Positions 24,141-36,470 of a stretch of DNA of 64,000 nt are shown here, piece by piece. Below the pieces are notes generated by a model. That model saw only the letters and a program-made list of their open reading frames with translations, did not search any database and had not been told where the DNA came from. A program made the translations under genes and the position numbers. The DNA is from Chrysogorgia sp. JL179-B06. Taxonomy: Eukaryota > Cnidaria > Anthozoa > Scleralcyonacea > Chrysogorgiidae. Each line of letters opens with the position of its first letter. Position 1 is the first letter of the stretch. Location of the stretch: the NCBI GenBank assembly GCA_035772405.1, contig JAYKKM010000080.1, positions 1,642,501 to 1,706,500 of the forward strand, written 5' to 3'.

Positions 24141-24204
24141 AGAATGAATCTGATTGTTATATTATCGATAATTTATAAAACATCTAACATGAATGGTTAT
24201 AAAC

Positions 24205-24370
24205 ATCCCCAACACCCCTAAAGATCCCTCATTACCCCTCAAACGCCCCTAAATAACCCTCATACGCCCCAACGCTCCTCAAACTCCCCTCAATATCCCT
24301 CAAACGACTCCAACGCCCCCATTACATCCCCCTAAACACCCCCATTACGCCCCAAGACCCCTTCGAACTC
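24205..24370. repeat. C-rich degenerate minisatellite
   Basis: About 10 imperfect copies of a CCCCTCAAACG-type unit on the plus strand, giving strong strand asymmetry. It is bracketed by a duplicated GCAATTGAACACAGAATGAA (24129 and 24499). Confidence 0.75.
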
Positions 24371-24535
24371 CAGAATCAATCGAGAATGATTCAAATGATT
24401 CAGTAAGATTCAATTCGGTGTTTATTGGGATTCTTGATGATTATTTGTGCTAAAAGGAAAACTATTTACCTATATGGGGATTATTTTTACGCGTTTGCAA
24501 TTGAACACAGAATGAATCTATTTTCAGAATAATCG

Positions 24536-24562
24536 ATAATAATAATAATAATAATAATAATA
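24536..24562. repeat. (ATA)n microsatellite
   Basis: Short trinucleotide run next to the LINE 3' end. Confidence 0.85.
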
Positions 24563-26450
24563 AAATACATATTTATTTATACAGGGTAACCTTGTCAGCA
24601 AATATTCATGCTGTTATCAATAAGGGCCCTGTGTACTTCTACAAACTACAATTACAAGCTAAAAATTACAAACTACATACTAAGAACTATATGAGTATAA
24701 ACCTAAAATTACATATATTACTACTATAATGCTAAAAATAAATAACAAAATTAGAAAAGTTTACTTATTTAGAGTTCATTGAAGCAGAAAGGTCCTTGGA
24801 ACCAGAAAGATTTTCTGGCTGCTTCAGTTTTTACCCGAGGCAATCGTAATGAAATGTTGTTGTTCCTTGTCTGATATCTATGGTTCATCTGATTAATATA
24901 ATTATTAAAAACCGTAATGGATGTTCCCTGAAGACATTCAAAAATTAGACAGGCTGCCTTTAGCTTCTTCCTGTTAGTGATTGACATCAGACCACATTCC
25001 TTATTACTCATATCAGTCTTTTTGTAAATCGTTCTTATTGCCCTCTCCTGCAAGTGTTCGAGTCTGCTCTCAATAGTGTCAGATACTTTCAAAACCGAAT
25101 TTGAACAATATAAGATAGTTGGTAAGATGATTGCTTTATAGATAGTTTCTGCAGCCGCTTTGGTCAATGATCTTCTCATTCTGGACAGTAATCTTAATCG
25201 GGAGCTGGCTTTCTTAAAAACCTTTTCCAAGTATTCGTTCATATTAATACACGGGTCAAGCCAAGTCCCGAGATACTTGTAACCTTTGCCAACATTTATT
25301 AATTTACCATCAATAAAAATTTCCAAAGGAACTGTTGCAGTAAGTCGTTTTGCTGTGACAAACAACATTGATTCAGTTTTGCCTTGTTTCAAATTTATAA
25401 TGAGCCTGTTTTCATTCATCCACTGCACTCACTGATACCCTTCATCTCGGTTATTAATATCTTCTCGATGACCTGGAAACTGCTGTGTGATGTATATATA
25501 TAATGGCATCGTCAGCGTACATTAAAAGGTTGCACTTCTTTACACATTTAGCTAAGTCGTTTATATGGAGCAAAAATAGTAACGGTCAGAGAATCGAGCC
25601 CTGCGGCACTCCAAATTTGACAGATTTTGTTTCAGATAGACTATTCCCATACTGTACAATTTGAGAACGACCAGTAAGGTAACTGCACAACCACTTCAAT
25701 TCGTCATTACATATACCATATATAGGTAGCTTAGATAGGAGTATAGAGTGCTCAACAGTGTCAAATGCCTTCTGTAAATCTATGAACAAGCACGACGAAT
25801 ATTATCCGTAAGTAGAGTTACAGCTAGCTCTGTGTTATATCTTTTCCTAAAACCAAATTGGGATGACGTAATTAAATCATTAAGCTCAAGATAAGATGAC
25901 AGCTGGTTATATATAACCCTTTCGACAATCTTTGATATACATGGCAATATGGAAATTGGACGATAATTTCCAAATGAGCTTCTATCTCCAGATTTAAAGA
26001 GGCAAAACTTTTGCTATTTTTAAACTCTTTGGAAATATTGATTATTTCATCGATAAGTTCATCATAAAAGTTAACGGACTGGCCAATACCGATGCAGCAT
26101 CTATGAGTAATTTTGGTGGTAGGTTGTCGTGTCCTGGAGCTTTGAAAGACTTTAAATGAATAAATTATTGTAGATCTCTCGTTCATTAACTGGTTTGAAA
26201 ACAAATCGGGTGTCTACTTCGTTGATACCCGCAGAGTTTTGCCACACAAAATTTACTGGTAAAAAGTTACACAATCGATCAACACATGTGGTGAAATAAT
26301 TACAAAAGGAATTAGCAATTGTTTTCTTGTCTGTGACCATTTCTCCGGAGATGTCAAACGCCGATGTTTTGGGTATTTTAACATTCACAGGGTAGATACT
26401 TTTGACAGCTTTCCAAAATCGTTCAACATTACTAAAAGCACCCACTGTTC
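24563..26450 (-). pseudogene. LINE ORF2 with reverse transcriptase, decayed
   Basis: Read right to left: linker FWKAVKSIYPVNVKI (26420), then across frameshifts APGHDNLPPKLL, MFIDLQKAFDTVEHS (25789), [12 protein letters not shown], a stop, PLLFLLHIND, NLLMYADDA (catalytic DD), and the C-terminal domain 25428-24769 (ERLEHL-type helix, RYQTRNNN, FWFQGPFCFNEL). The 3'UTR has TTTATACAGGGTAACC, related to the end of the 16545 fragment. The endonuclease is absent. Confidence 0.85.
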
Positions 26451-27085
26451 CTGGTATTTGAAGGACTAACTGTTGTGATCGATGGCTTATGGATTTACAA
26501 CAATTTCAAATATTTGAATAGGTTATACTTGCTTTTATTTGGCATATCACACCTCATAAATGAATTGCAGTATACGGTGTTTACAATATGGAGCAACTGG
26601 CAAGCTCGGGCCGTGCGCGCAGGAACGATTCTGTCTCCTTCTGTGCCCGCATATAGTCATACTCTGTGCTCATACTGTACTCGACTTTTCCTTTTGTCTT
26701 TTCTAATTAGTTCCACGCAATATCTCACACAACATGAAGATTCGACGCAAGGGGCGGTTTTCCACTGGGCGAATATTTTCGCGCGAAGCGAATTTCTATA
26801 TTCAAAATATTTCTGATTAGTTCCAGCTGAGAGCTCGTAAGAGGCATTTATAGGACGTAATTGGACAACCATACTGTAGTTGGGACAAGGAGTGAGTCGA
26901 TAAGTTCATTTGACTATTCTAAGACAATAAGCCAGTGCGTCGGGGAAAAACTTATTTCAATTCATAACATCAGGCTGGGGAATTCAGTATAACGAATTTG
27001 CAAGTGTAAATAACAATGCAAATGTGAATTGTGATTTTAACCTGATGTTATGAATGGAAATCAGTTTTTTTATATAGTATACTTA
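26451..27085. other. Intronic DNA, nothing recognised
   Basis: Short frames only (26475-26816 plus, 26657-26872 minus), without domains. Confidence 0.4.
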
Positions 27086-27097
27086 TATTAAATATAG

Positions 27098-27200
27098 GTT
27101 AAAGTACGAGGGAGAGGTTTTTATTCAACTGTGAAGACCGAGAGCCGCAGGCCCGAGGTCTTTACAATTGAATAAAAACCGATACCCGAGTACTTTAACT
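27098..27200. repeat. Foldback hairpin 3
   Basis: GTTAAAGTACGAGGGAGAGG...GAAGACC pairs with GGTCTTTAC...CCCGAGTACTTTAAC. The apical part is CGAGAGCCGCAGGCCCGAG. Confidence 0.8.
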
Positions 27201-27215
27201 TGTTTATATGCTCAG

Positions 27216-27568
27216 CAGACCATATTCTTTTGTTCTTTGGAGGTTTTCTAATTATCATGCTTCAAATAACTTGTTTTAAAAAGAGAGCAATTAGGGAATT
27301 GGAAATGCATTCTATTATTACGTTGTGTGTATGCATGGATGGATGGTTTTGTTCCAAATACAATAAATATTTGTTATGCTAATTTTCAAGATGAATTGGT
27401 CGGAGGTTATTATTTTTGCGTAATAACCGGGTAAGCGGTTTTTACTTTTCTGTAATAACTTTCAACCCCGCATTTCCCCTGCAGAAATCAAATACCACCG
27501 CCTGCTTTTAGGATGAAGGTCATTACGGAAAAGTTAAAAACCGACGAAGAACAAAAGAATATGGTCTG
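27216..27568. repeat. Foldback element with 21-bp ends
   Basis: CAGACCATATTCTTTTGTTCT at 27216 pairs exactly with its inverse ending at 27568. Inside, a second pair (CGGTTTTTACTTTTC with GAAAAGTTAAAAACCG) nests, giving a cruciform-prone 353-bp unit. Confidence 0.7.
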
Positions 27569-27588
27569 ACAAGTTTATAATATATATA

Positions 27589-27872
27589 CAGGGTGTATAA
27601 AAAAAAGCGCAACCTCGGAATTTCCCAAGAAATCCACTGTGTTCTTAAACACAAAAGATTTTCGCCCCCAGGGGCATAACTGTCTAATTACTACAAATTC
27701 GAGCACGTAAAGCAGAATTGAATCGAAATTTATGCATTTATTTAGTGGAAGTTGTTTAGTTTACAAGTATCAACAACAGTTAAATTCCCAGAGGCCTAAA
27801 ATATTTTGTGCTAATAAAACAAAGTGGATTTCTTGGGAAATTCCGAGGTTGCGCTTTATTTTATACACCCTG
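27589..27872. mobile_element. 284-bp mariner/Tc1-like MITE
   Basis: Ends CAGGGTGTATAAAA and TTTTATACACCCTG, with TIRs of about 55 bp sharing GCGCAACCTCGGAATTTCCC, flanked by TA. No coding content. Confidence 0.8.
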
Positions 27873-29500
27873 TATACAGTATAGTTATTTTTATTAATTT
27901 ATTACCCCAATTATTTTTACAAGTTGTAAATCCATTGTATATCTTCTCTAAAATGGATTATTATTAAATGTTTAATATATCACACAGGTTAAAAATTAAA
28001 AAGTTTAAAAACTACCAAACGTAATTTTAGACTACAATGTGATCTTCAGGGTTCAAATTGACCATTAACTAACCTTAATTGCTACAACCTGTTAACAAAC
28101 ATCTTTTGTATACTATAATAAAATTGTCGCCCTATTATGTAATAAAAGATTGGTGGTAGCATATAGGAAACGAGACCATTTGGTTGCGTTATAAAACAAC
28201 CCATGGTTATAAGCAAGCTTTATAAGCAAGCTTTATAAGTCAAAATGTTAATAGCCAAAATGGTTAGGGTTCATATCTTCGTAGAACCTAGATCTAAATT
28301 GATCGTAAAGGCCATCGTATAAATCTATGTTGATCGAGACACCAGTTATTTTGAAGGAATAAGTTGTTGCATCAGTACTCTCTTTAGTTTATCCCATATC
28401 ATATCCATGGCGCATGCGCTGCTCTCGGGCTGCCAACTGTCTCACATTGCCGTAGGGAGGCGAAGTATATAAATACTAGAAATACGTATACGCAACAACT
28501 CCTCGCCCAATTGCTGTTTGAAACTTACAGTACAGTACTTCTTTTAGTTCTAAATTACTTGAATTAGATAATAGCCATTTCATTTGCCAAACTAAATAAA
28601 TTTCCATTGGACAATATCTCTCAGAGCTTTGTATTGTCTGAATTTAATTGTTTCATAGGACATCAAACTAAATACATGCAGCTCAAACTTTTTAATTTTT
28701 CAGTGCAGCAACATAATAGTGGGGGGGTCTACTAATGTTTCTACCATCAATCACTAAGAAAGAAATTACTTTTATCACAATATTGATGACTCACGAAACA
28801 ATCAATGCAGTATTTAGTATAGACACCAAAGGCTGTTGAAGGAAGAAAGTGCATCTCTATCATACAATGAGTGACCTTTAAAAAATTAAATTCATTCAAA
28901 CGTCTACGGATGCATATAGTTCAAATGTATAGGGGTCCATTCAAATTAGATTTACTAAGACGTATTAGGGATTCTACTCCAATTGTTAGTGTGGATAGAT
29001 TATATCAGTAAGTTGATAATTCTACCCACATTGGACTACTGTGATGTGGAGCTGGCAGGAATATGGATAACTAAATATCGATGGTCATAATCAGAGGTCT
29101 CTATGCATGTCAGAGAAACTGATCTTTCCTAAGTCGGGACTTGAAACTGATTGGTTAATATAAATCCTAAGTTTTGTACCTCTTGTATTAGAAGCAAGTT
29201 ACATTGTGTAATGCTAGTTAGGAAATTCCATGGCATTTTAACATCATATCTACCGGTAAAGAGCTGTTTTCCATGTTTCAATTAATCTGTTCATACATGT
29301 CATAGCACCATTATCTATTGTCTTAATTGACAATATGTGAAGGATATACAACTTTTGAGTTAAAATTAGTTTTTGTAACATTGTACTGTACATTTATGAA
29401 TATGTGTTGAAATTTGTAACTGTAATTTGTTAGAAAACAAGACCCCCATATAAATGATACCAGTGTTAGCATCGAAGGGGCTATCCTGTATAAATATTAT
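27873..29500. other. Intronic DNA with a further copy of the duplicated intron segment
   Basis: At 28478-28615, TAGAAATACGTATACGCAAC and the following AT-rich stretch resemble 450-515 and 58120-58240, a third diverged copy of the duplicated segment. No gene. Confidence 0.45.
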
Positions 29501-29502
29501 TG

Positions 29503-29512
29503 TATTATTATT

Positions 29513-29546
<34 letters not shown>

Positions 29547-29645
29547 CATCATTATTATTATTATTAATAATAATAATACTATTATTATTATTAATACTAA
29601 TAATAATAATGCATTAACAATAATAATACTAATAATAATAATGCC
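29503..29645. repeat. ATT/AAT microsatellite
   Basis: (ATT)n switches to (AAT)n near 29565, making the tract itself foldback-capable. Confidence 0.95.
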
Positions 29646-30039
29646 TAATGCAGATTGCAGATCCACTGTACTATATTTGCCATGTAACAAAGCATATATA
29701 TGTGGCATTTTGTACGTAATATCACCATGCACATATATATTATAAGCTATATTCAGGATGCCATGCCTAGTCTGCTTGTCGACAATGATCTAGCTAACAC
29801 AGTACTTAGTAGTGTCAACATACCCAATGTGAACATAATAATAATAAGCTGTATTTAACATTGACAGATCGCGACATAATAAATTGTGACCCACTACGCC
29901 AGCTAAGTAACTGTAGGTCTAACATGTTCCATAATGGAACACAGATTATATATGGAATACATGCCAGTATACAAAACATGGACGATTGGACGTCAAGATC
30001 ATATCGTCAGAAACATAAAAAAGTATAACCTTATTGCCA

Positions 30040-30420
30040 GTGACGGCCTCTAACCATTGAGCCATCGAGATTCAGACTGAGAGAGGTTACAATGATGTAC
30101 TGTTCTAATGATATATGTACTGCCTATGCAGCAGTTACTATATATATATCTGTAATGATTGGGTGTGTTAATACATACACTGCTGTATGCAAATGCAAGT
30201 GCATTTAGGCAGACATATATCAATAGAATCAGTACATCAATGTAACCTTCACTCGCCATCTGAGTCTTGGTAGCTCAATGGTTAGAGCATCTCACTGGAA
30301 ATCAGGAAGTTATCCCTGTCCAGGACACAGAATAATTTTTCTGAGGATATGAGCTTGCTTGAGAATCATCCATGTACTGTATCGTCTGTTTCCCCCCGAG
30401 CGCTCCCTTATTCATTACAG
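30040..30420. repeat. Inverted pair of SINE-related copies
   Basis: GGTTACAATGATGTACTG (30085 on) is inverted at 30228-30246. The plus copy from about 30263 has an A-box-like TAGCTCAATGG (30271) and the tail CAGAATAATTTTTCTGA. The minus arm resembles 5815-5960. A damaged B box is present (AGTTATCCCTG). Confidence 0.6.
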
Positions 30421-31360
30421 CAGTGTATATATTAACACTGACAAGTATACAGTAATGCTTGTTTATTGCTACAAAATTGTAGGACAGGTCTAGGTCATAT
30501 AGACACAGCAATAGTATGCATGTTTTTTCACCCTAAACTACTGTATATATAGGCTAATTATCAAGCACAGTATTTATAATTTCAATAAAATAATAAACAT
30601 ACTGTACATGCAATTCCAAAATTTGTACTACCGCTTTACTATTCTGCAGTATCATAAAGAACAAATGGTATATATTTTAAACTACATGGATTTAATTCCA
30701 ACAGTCAAAATATTATACATATATGTTTTGAAAATTGAAAATTCTAAACATTCAAAACATCACACACCTTCAAATGTTTCCAAATCTCTAGTCTCTGTTA
30801 AGTATTTCAAAATATGTCTATTATATCATCAAAATACTAAACCTAACCCTAATCCTAACCAAATTACTACCCTAATAAAAAAAAACTATGCAGAAAAGGC
30901 AAATTAATTGCTCAACACAGACCGGTGAGTCGGTGACAATCACAATGTACATAATTATAATAGTCCTTTTACTTGTGTCCGTCTTTGATTATCTTGTCCT
31001 TCAACATTACAGTTTCGGCTACAGTTTCTGATAATGTCTATAGTAATGTTTGTTCATTACTGCATCCGCTGATTTTGTGAGGAAATGGCTGGTTTTTATG
31101 GCAATATAAATTTCCCCGTCTGCGAATATCGGCTTCTTCCGGAAAGCGCTTTGTCGCGCTGGCGTCAATTTAAATTTAAATTACGCCAAATTTAACGCAC
31201 CAAAAAACCGTTTCAATACCGTTTCAATTTTTGCATTCGCAATCATGTGACGGTTGCAATTTAAATATTAATTAAAATGCAGAGGTCTACCTAGGTCTAC
31301 CAATCAGCTTCTGTCTATATCTAGTTACCAGGACCAAATTTTCCGATGCCGCGCATGAGG
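30421..31360. other. Intronic DNA, nothing recognised
   Basis: AT-rich. 30608-30907 is an open frame of low-complexity composition without a domain. Confidence 0.4.
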
Positions 31361-31369
31361 ACGGTTGAT

Positions 31370-31370
31370 C

Positions 31371-31407
<37 letters not shown>

Positions 31408-31408
31408 T
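31370..31408. repeat. (TA)n run
   Basis: Interrupted TA dinucleotides. Confidence 0.9.
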
Positions 31409-31439
31409 AAACAAATAAACCCGATCCGAGATCAAGATC

Positions 31440-31530
31440 GGCTTGCATCTCGCGTGATAAGGGACTAAACGCCGGTCGATATTAGCACCCTCGCCCTCAG
31501 GCCTTCGGCCGGCGCTTCGCGCCGGGAAGG
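31440..31530. repeat. Dispersed repeat, copy 1, with GC-rich hairpins
   Basis: Contains GGGACTAAACGCCGGTCG, shared with 35905-35945, followed by GCCTTCGGCC and GGCGCTTCGCGCC hairpins. Confidence 0.65.
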
Positions 31531-31639
31531 GGACAAAGGCGTTTCTTATTTTATTAAAAGAAATAAGAACAACCTTTTGATAATGACATAATGCCTGCGG
31601 AAATCAAGTTCGGAAGGAGTCGGAATGAGGGCTGTAGGA

Positions 31640-31830
31640 GTGTAGTAGGGTTAGCGAAGACTGAGTGACGTACGCATAACAAATAAGGCGTTATAAAATG
31701 AATAAATAAATAGGGTTAAGGCTCCTCCAAGAAGACGAAGAGTCTGATGACGTATGCATAAATAATGAGTTAGGCTTAGGGGTCTGGAAGGAAGACGAGA
31801 ACGATGACGTATGCATAACTAATAAGTTGA
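31640..31830. repeat. Three degenerate repeats of about 70 bp
   Basis: Each unit carries GAAGAC(G/T) and TGACGTA(T/C)GCATAA followed by AATAAG or AATGAG. The unit contains a CRE-like TGACGTA. Confidence 0.6.
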
Positions 31831-32059
31831 ATATTTAACGAGCCGGCATCCCGTTGGTCCCTATGTAGGGCGGTATTACGAAGAATCTCCCTAGGAAACA
31901 TGTAATTAGTTGAGGCCCATATCATTAATGAAGATTATTATGAGACTTTTTGAAAGGCTGGTATTGAGGCAATAACTCTCTAATGTCATGAAATATATAA
32001 TAGGGAAGGTCACAACGCAACTATGGCCCTAATTTTTTGATTTTGATTTGCGACTTTAT

Positions 32060-32437
32060 TTAATGAGGGTTTCACTTGACAGTAATACAAGTAAAACTGA
32101 TAAACTAGTGGCCCTCAAATTAAATGTTATCACAATTGGCTTAAGTGGTTGGATGAAGATGCAGACTTTGTTCATGTATTTTCATTCGATTTCAGTAAGG
32201 AATTTGACACAGTCTCGCAGACACTACACAGTCTGTAGGAAACTAAAATTACTTAACATTAATCCATATATTACCAACTGGATAATCAGTTTTCTTGGAA
32301 ACAGAAAACAGAGGGTCGTTGTTGATGGAGTGAATACGCAGTTTGTTAGTATCAATAGAGGGGACCCACAGGGTTCTGTCCGCGGACCAGTTTTATTCGC
32401 TCTCATGGTTAGCGACATAAGTTCAGTACATCCTTAA
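32060..32437 (+). pseudogene. LINE reverse transcriptase fragment
   Basis: FDFSKEFDTVSQ-like and LLNINPYITNWIISFLGNRK precede NRGDPQGSVRGPVLFALM. That is the palm entry of a non-LTR reverse transcriptase; the following catalytic DD block is missing. One frameshift near 32200. Confidence 0.75.
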
Positions 32438-34560
32438 AGCAACTTCTACTCGAATGACCGCCAAGACGACTCCACGTCGCGCTCGCGCAACGTTTTATTC
32501 ACTCTTAGAATGATTCCATGCAATTTAGAATGATTCAATGTTGCATTGTTTTGTGCTAGCTGGGTGGTTTCTAACTGAAATATTTAAAAAAATTAACAAA
32601 AAAAAATTTTTCATTAAGCAATTACATTTTGAATCTGGAAACAAGAAAAGTAATCTGCATAGAACCTAGATCAACTAAAATATTAAAACAAGAAATAGTA
32701 TTATCCTTTTTCCATGCAGTGAATATATTTACTCTTAAATAAAGATAATCATGTCACAAGATTTCATTCAAAGAAGACTTCTAGTGTAGAAGATTATTAC
32801 TCGGGCCTCCCCCTGTGGGGGGAGAGCACGAGTCTTAAAAAGGGCTCTGTTTATTTGGCAATGTCGCGAAATGGCAATTCTTGCATCATCCCACTTGGGA
32901 CTGGGTACGAGATCGATCTGAACCACTGCATATATTTATGCGCCATTGTCATATTTTTAATATTCATCTGGTTACCTTTCCTCGAGTGTTCTTCACTGAA
33001 AAAGTGAAAATATTTGATGTGGCTGGCAGTATCTTGATCTCACGATGCTTACAATCGCACACGCCGATCGCCGAAGACCTACGGCTACACGGTTGCCGTA
33101 CCTGTACGCTGATGTGTACTCGATTAAACCTATGTTTAACAATTTAATATGAAACTCAACGTAGGAATGCTTTTTGAAAATATGTTAACCGTTCTGAGGT
33201 AACTGTAATATTTTTATAAACTTTGTTGCCTGTATTGTTTATTGTTATCATGTTATGTTATACAAAATAAAGTCGATGCTATAGTTTATTGTTTCACATA
33301 TACCAAGTACTATCATTAAAGTATGTTGTTATCGAATTTTACCCTGATTCACTTATATTGATATTGATATTTTACCTGTAAGCTTAAATGGGGCTCCAAA
33401 ATGTTCTGGGTTATCAGTAAGTTTGTATCGATTGTTCATACATGTATTATTATACACAAATGCTTACAAATGAACACACAGTATATAAATCTCTGACACC
33501 CATACCAACTATCAAGATCAAGGAGTAAAGAGTTTGTTGTTGTTTGACCTTGCTACTGCCAGCGCCATGTCTTATACACTCAAACTGAACCTGTTTGCCG
33601 GACTGACCATATGAATTGTTATTACATGAGCTGATGAGCACAGGCCGGCTCGCTTGCCAGGCTGACCATGTTGACTAGAACTGGATTATCTCAGCAAACA
33701 GGATGGCTCATTTGGTGCTGAGCCAACTCACCTTCATATAATCAAAGCCATTGGCCAACACTATGTTATAGGTTTGCAATGATGGAAAATTTAACCACCC
33801 CTGCACTGACAGCTGTATCATTACATGTACCATTGTACCTACAACTATAGATTTGTGTATATTGAATTTGCCTACAATGTCTTTCAACAAGCCACAACCT
33901 CAAGTAGCCCGAGTTAACGCCTAGCGGGCGTCTTGTTTATTTTAAATCAAGATCTTGAAACAAGATTTCATTCAAAAAGACTAAAAATATAATCTTAAAA
34001 CAAGAAAAACTATTACAACTTGTTTCCAATGAAGATAATTGTTCTTAAATTAAGATTTAAAATCTGTATTATACAACATTGTTTATCTTAAAGCAAGATT
34101 TTAAATCTTGAAACAAGAAAATTTTTCGTTTATTTGTTTACTAACTTTACAATCAACCAAGAATGCAAAATAATTAATACAAAAAAACGGAGCATGGTTG
34201 AACATGGTTGAACGTATGTGTCCCATGTGAAGATCAACCTGACAAAAAATTACGGAATTGACATAAATTAAAGACAAGGACTAATACACTAATTACATAT
34301 GATAGGACAAATTAAGAACAGCAGATTAAATTATACGAACGGCACTTAGATCAGTAAGTTTTCCAAGTGCGCGTTCGGTATTCTGTGATAAAACAACCAC
34401 GAAACACAAAAACAATGTTTTGAAGTTCCTTTTTAGTCTTATTCGATCACATCGTCAAATAAACAAACGAGTATCGGCATACATCAAACAGTTTTCCGCC
34501 CTCTTTACCGAGATAAAACGATTATACATGAGCAATTTCATCGCAGTTAACCGGGCTAGC
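32438..34560. other. Intronic DNA with dispersed repeat pieces
   Basis: 32700-32790 and 33930-34000 share AGATTTCATTCAAA(G/A)A with related AT-rich flanks. No gene recognised in this stretch. Confidence 0.4.
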
Positions 34561-34650
34561 CCGGTTGCTAGCCCGCTTTCCATGTAATCGAAATGTTATG
34601 TAACCGAGCAAGCTCAGCTAACCGGGCAAGCCCGGTCCAGGTAATCGCCT
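34545..34650. repeat. TAACCGGGC(T/A)AGCCCGGT repeats
   Basis: Two to three self-complementary copies of ACCGGGC.AGCCCGGT lie between 34546 and 34636. Confidence 0.65.
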
Positions 34651-35765
34651 CGTAATTGAGAAGAGTAGTAAATATAAAGTTGGTGTTTAAAAGAGAAAAC
34701 AGACGTATAGCTATTACGGATGATCGGAAATAGATTGTTCCAGGGAAAGACAATTCGATTAAAAAAGGAGTTTCTAAAAAGAGAAGTATTGCCTTGAAGC
34801 AAATTGTCCTTGCTAGAACGGGTGAGAAGAAAATTAGGCAACAAAAGAGGAGATATCTAGATAGTAGAGGCGTTGTTTACATTTGAAAAAAGACGAGATC
34901 CTTTATTTCAAGCCGGTACGATATTGGTAATAGTTGAACTTCTTGAGACGCTCAGGATAAGACAACTCGTAGTCTTTTTGAAGTATAAATTTGGTAGCTC
35001 GTCTTTGAACACCTTCCAGGAGCGCAAGATCACGTGATGAACCTTGATGTGCCCAGATCTCACTAGCATGAGACAAGTGAGATAAACGAGAGCAATATAT
35101 AGTAGCCGACGGCAGCGAGTATCAATTAATTGGGTGCAATTTCTGCGAAGAAAGCCAAGCAATCAGTTGGCTTTATCAGTACAGCTGGCAATATGAGGGG
35201 ACCATTTAAGGTCATTGCTGACAATCACACCCGAGTCGACTTGATTAGAAACACTCTTTATTGGTTCATTGTTGAGGTAATAGGAATGAGCAGGAGGGCT
35301 GCGTTTTTGAGATACTCTGAGCAGGAGCGTCTTTGAAACATTTTTTCAGTTGCCAAGACAGCGACCAGTTGCACATAGAGTCTAGATCAAGCTGGAGGAG
35401 ATCTCGTTATGCTGGTGACTGAATTGCGCGGTAACATTTACTATCATCAGCAAATAGTGCAACAGTACTATTAGGTTATTGCCGCGAGTAGGTGAATTGA
35501 TTAATTGGAAGAAACTAAAGTCTGTGATAATGTCAATAAAACTAGTTTCTGATCCTATGGTAGAGAAACGTGATGACATCTCTAAATTGAGAATTTGCAA
35601 CAAATTTCAAGAAACGGTTCAGTTCATGTAGTAATTCGCTAGAAGAATCAGATGGGCGATAACACACAGCGACAACAACTTTGTTAAATGGCGATGTAAT
35701 AACAACAGAAGCAAGTTCCGACAAATTTAACCAACCAAAAAACAGTTGCAAATTCAGGACGTCGC
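34614..35765 (-). pseudogene. LINE remains (endonuclease and C-terminal fragments)
   Basis: 35751-35545 gives VVVAVCYRPSDSS, a hallmark of the LINE endonuclease (YRPP-like block), followed by FSFFQLINSPTRGNN. At 35162-34614 the C-terminal region follows (NFLLTRSSKDN, FFNRIVFPWNNL). Most of the reverse transcriptase between them is absent or unreadable. Multiple frameshifts. Confidence 0.6.
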
Positions 35766-35904
35766 AATCACAAACCCTTATAAATCCCGTGTCCTAACCT
35801 ACGTACCCCCAGTGTAACTCTTTCACATTATTTCCTTTGGTTACCAATACCATGGCAACAAAAAGGACGTGAATGCAGAATGGATTTGCTTGGATTTCCC
35901 GTTA

Positions 35905-35960
35905 TAAGCTAGGGACTAAACGCCGGTCGGTATTAGCACCCTCGCCGAGGGATTATAGCC
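35905..35960. repeat. Dispersed repeat, copy 2
   Basis: GGGACTAAACGCCGGTCGGT followed by ATTAGCACCCTCGCC, matching 31455-31495. Confidence 0.65.
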
Positions 35961-36069
35961 GATACTAGACAAGCGGAGTTGCAAATATCAGGGGAAATCC
36001 CGTACAGAAACGAAGAAAGTGTCAAGAAGCGAAGTCTCATGTTGCGAATGCCAAAGTTCAAACAAAGAC

Positions 36070-36370
36070 GAGCTAGGGAAAACAATCAACCGATAAATGT
36101 AAAATTATGAAAAATTCAAAAGTCGTGGTAAATAAAGAAAAGTTACTTGAACAGGAGGATAAGACCGCAAATACCCAACACACGACGATGTTGTGACCAC
36201 CCTGCTGCACGGAGAGCGTTAAAAAGTCAGGAAATCTGATACTCAGGACTACAAGTTAAAGCGATTTATCGACGGGCTGAGAGACCAACGGTCAAACATA
36301 AAATTTAGGAAAATTCAAAATTCCCAACAGATACGAAAGTAAAACTTGGACAAGAGGACAGGAACACCAA
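36070..36370. repeat. Two related blocks about 205 bp apart
   Basis: AAAAATTCAAAAGTC...ACTTGAACAGGAGGATAAGAC and GAAAATTCAAAATTC...ACTTGGACAAGAGGACAGGAA are diverged copies. Confidence 0.45.
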
Positions 36371-36374
36371 ATCT

Positions 36375-36470
36375 TGATGATGAAGTTGTTGCCCAGCGGG
36401 CAAAAAAACGTCGATTCAACGTTGAAACGACGTCGCTCTTCGACGTCGACTTCTTTTTTATTTGACGTAA
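36375..36470. mobile_element. ACGTCG/AACGTTGAAACGACG palindromic MITE-like end
   Basis: CAGCGGGCAAAAAAACGTCG leads into self-complementary CGTCGATTCAACGTTGAAAC and further GACGTC. It interrupts the LINE remnant. The full extent is not determined. Confidence 0.5.

Noticed and set aside
24205..24370. CRISPR-like spaced repeats
   Set aside because: Units are irregular, unspaced and degenerate, in eukaryotic DNA.
29500..29745. Open frames rich in Ile/Asn
   Set aside because: Produced by an ATT/AAT microsatellite.
30259..30345. Functional tRNA gene
   Set aside because: Damaged B box and no proper cloverleaf; better explained as a SINE head.
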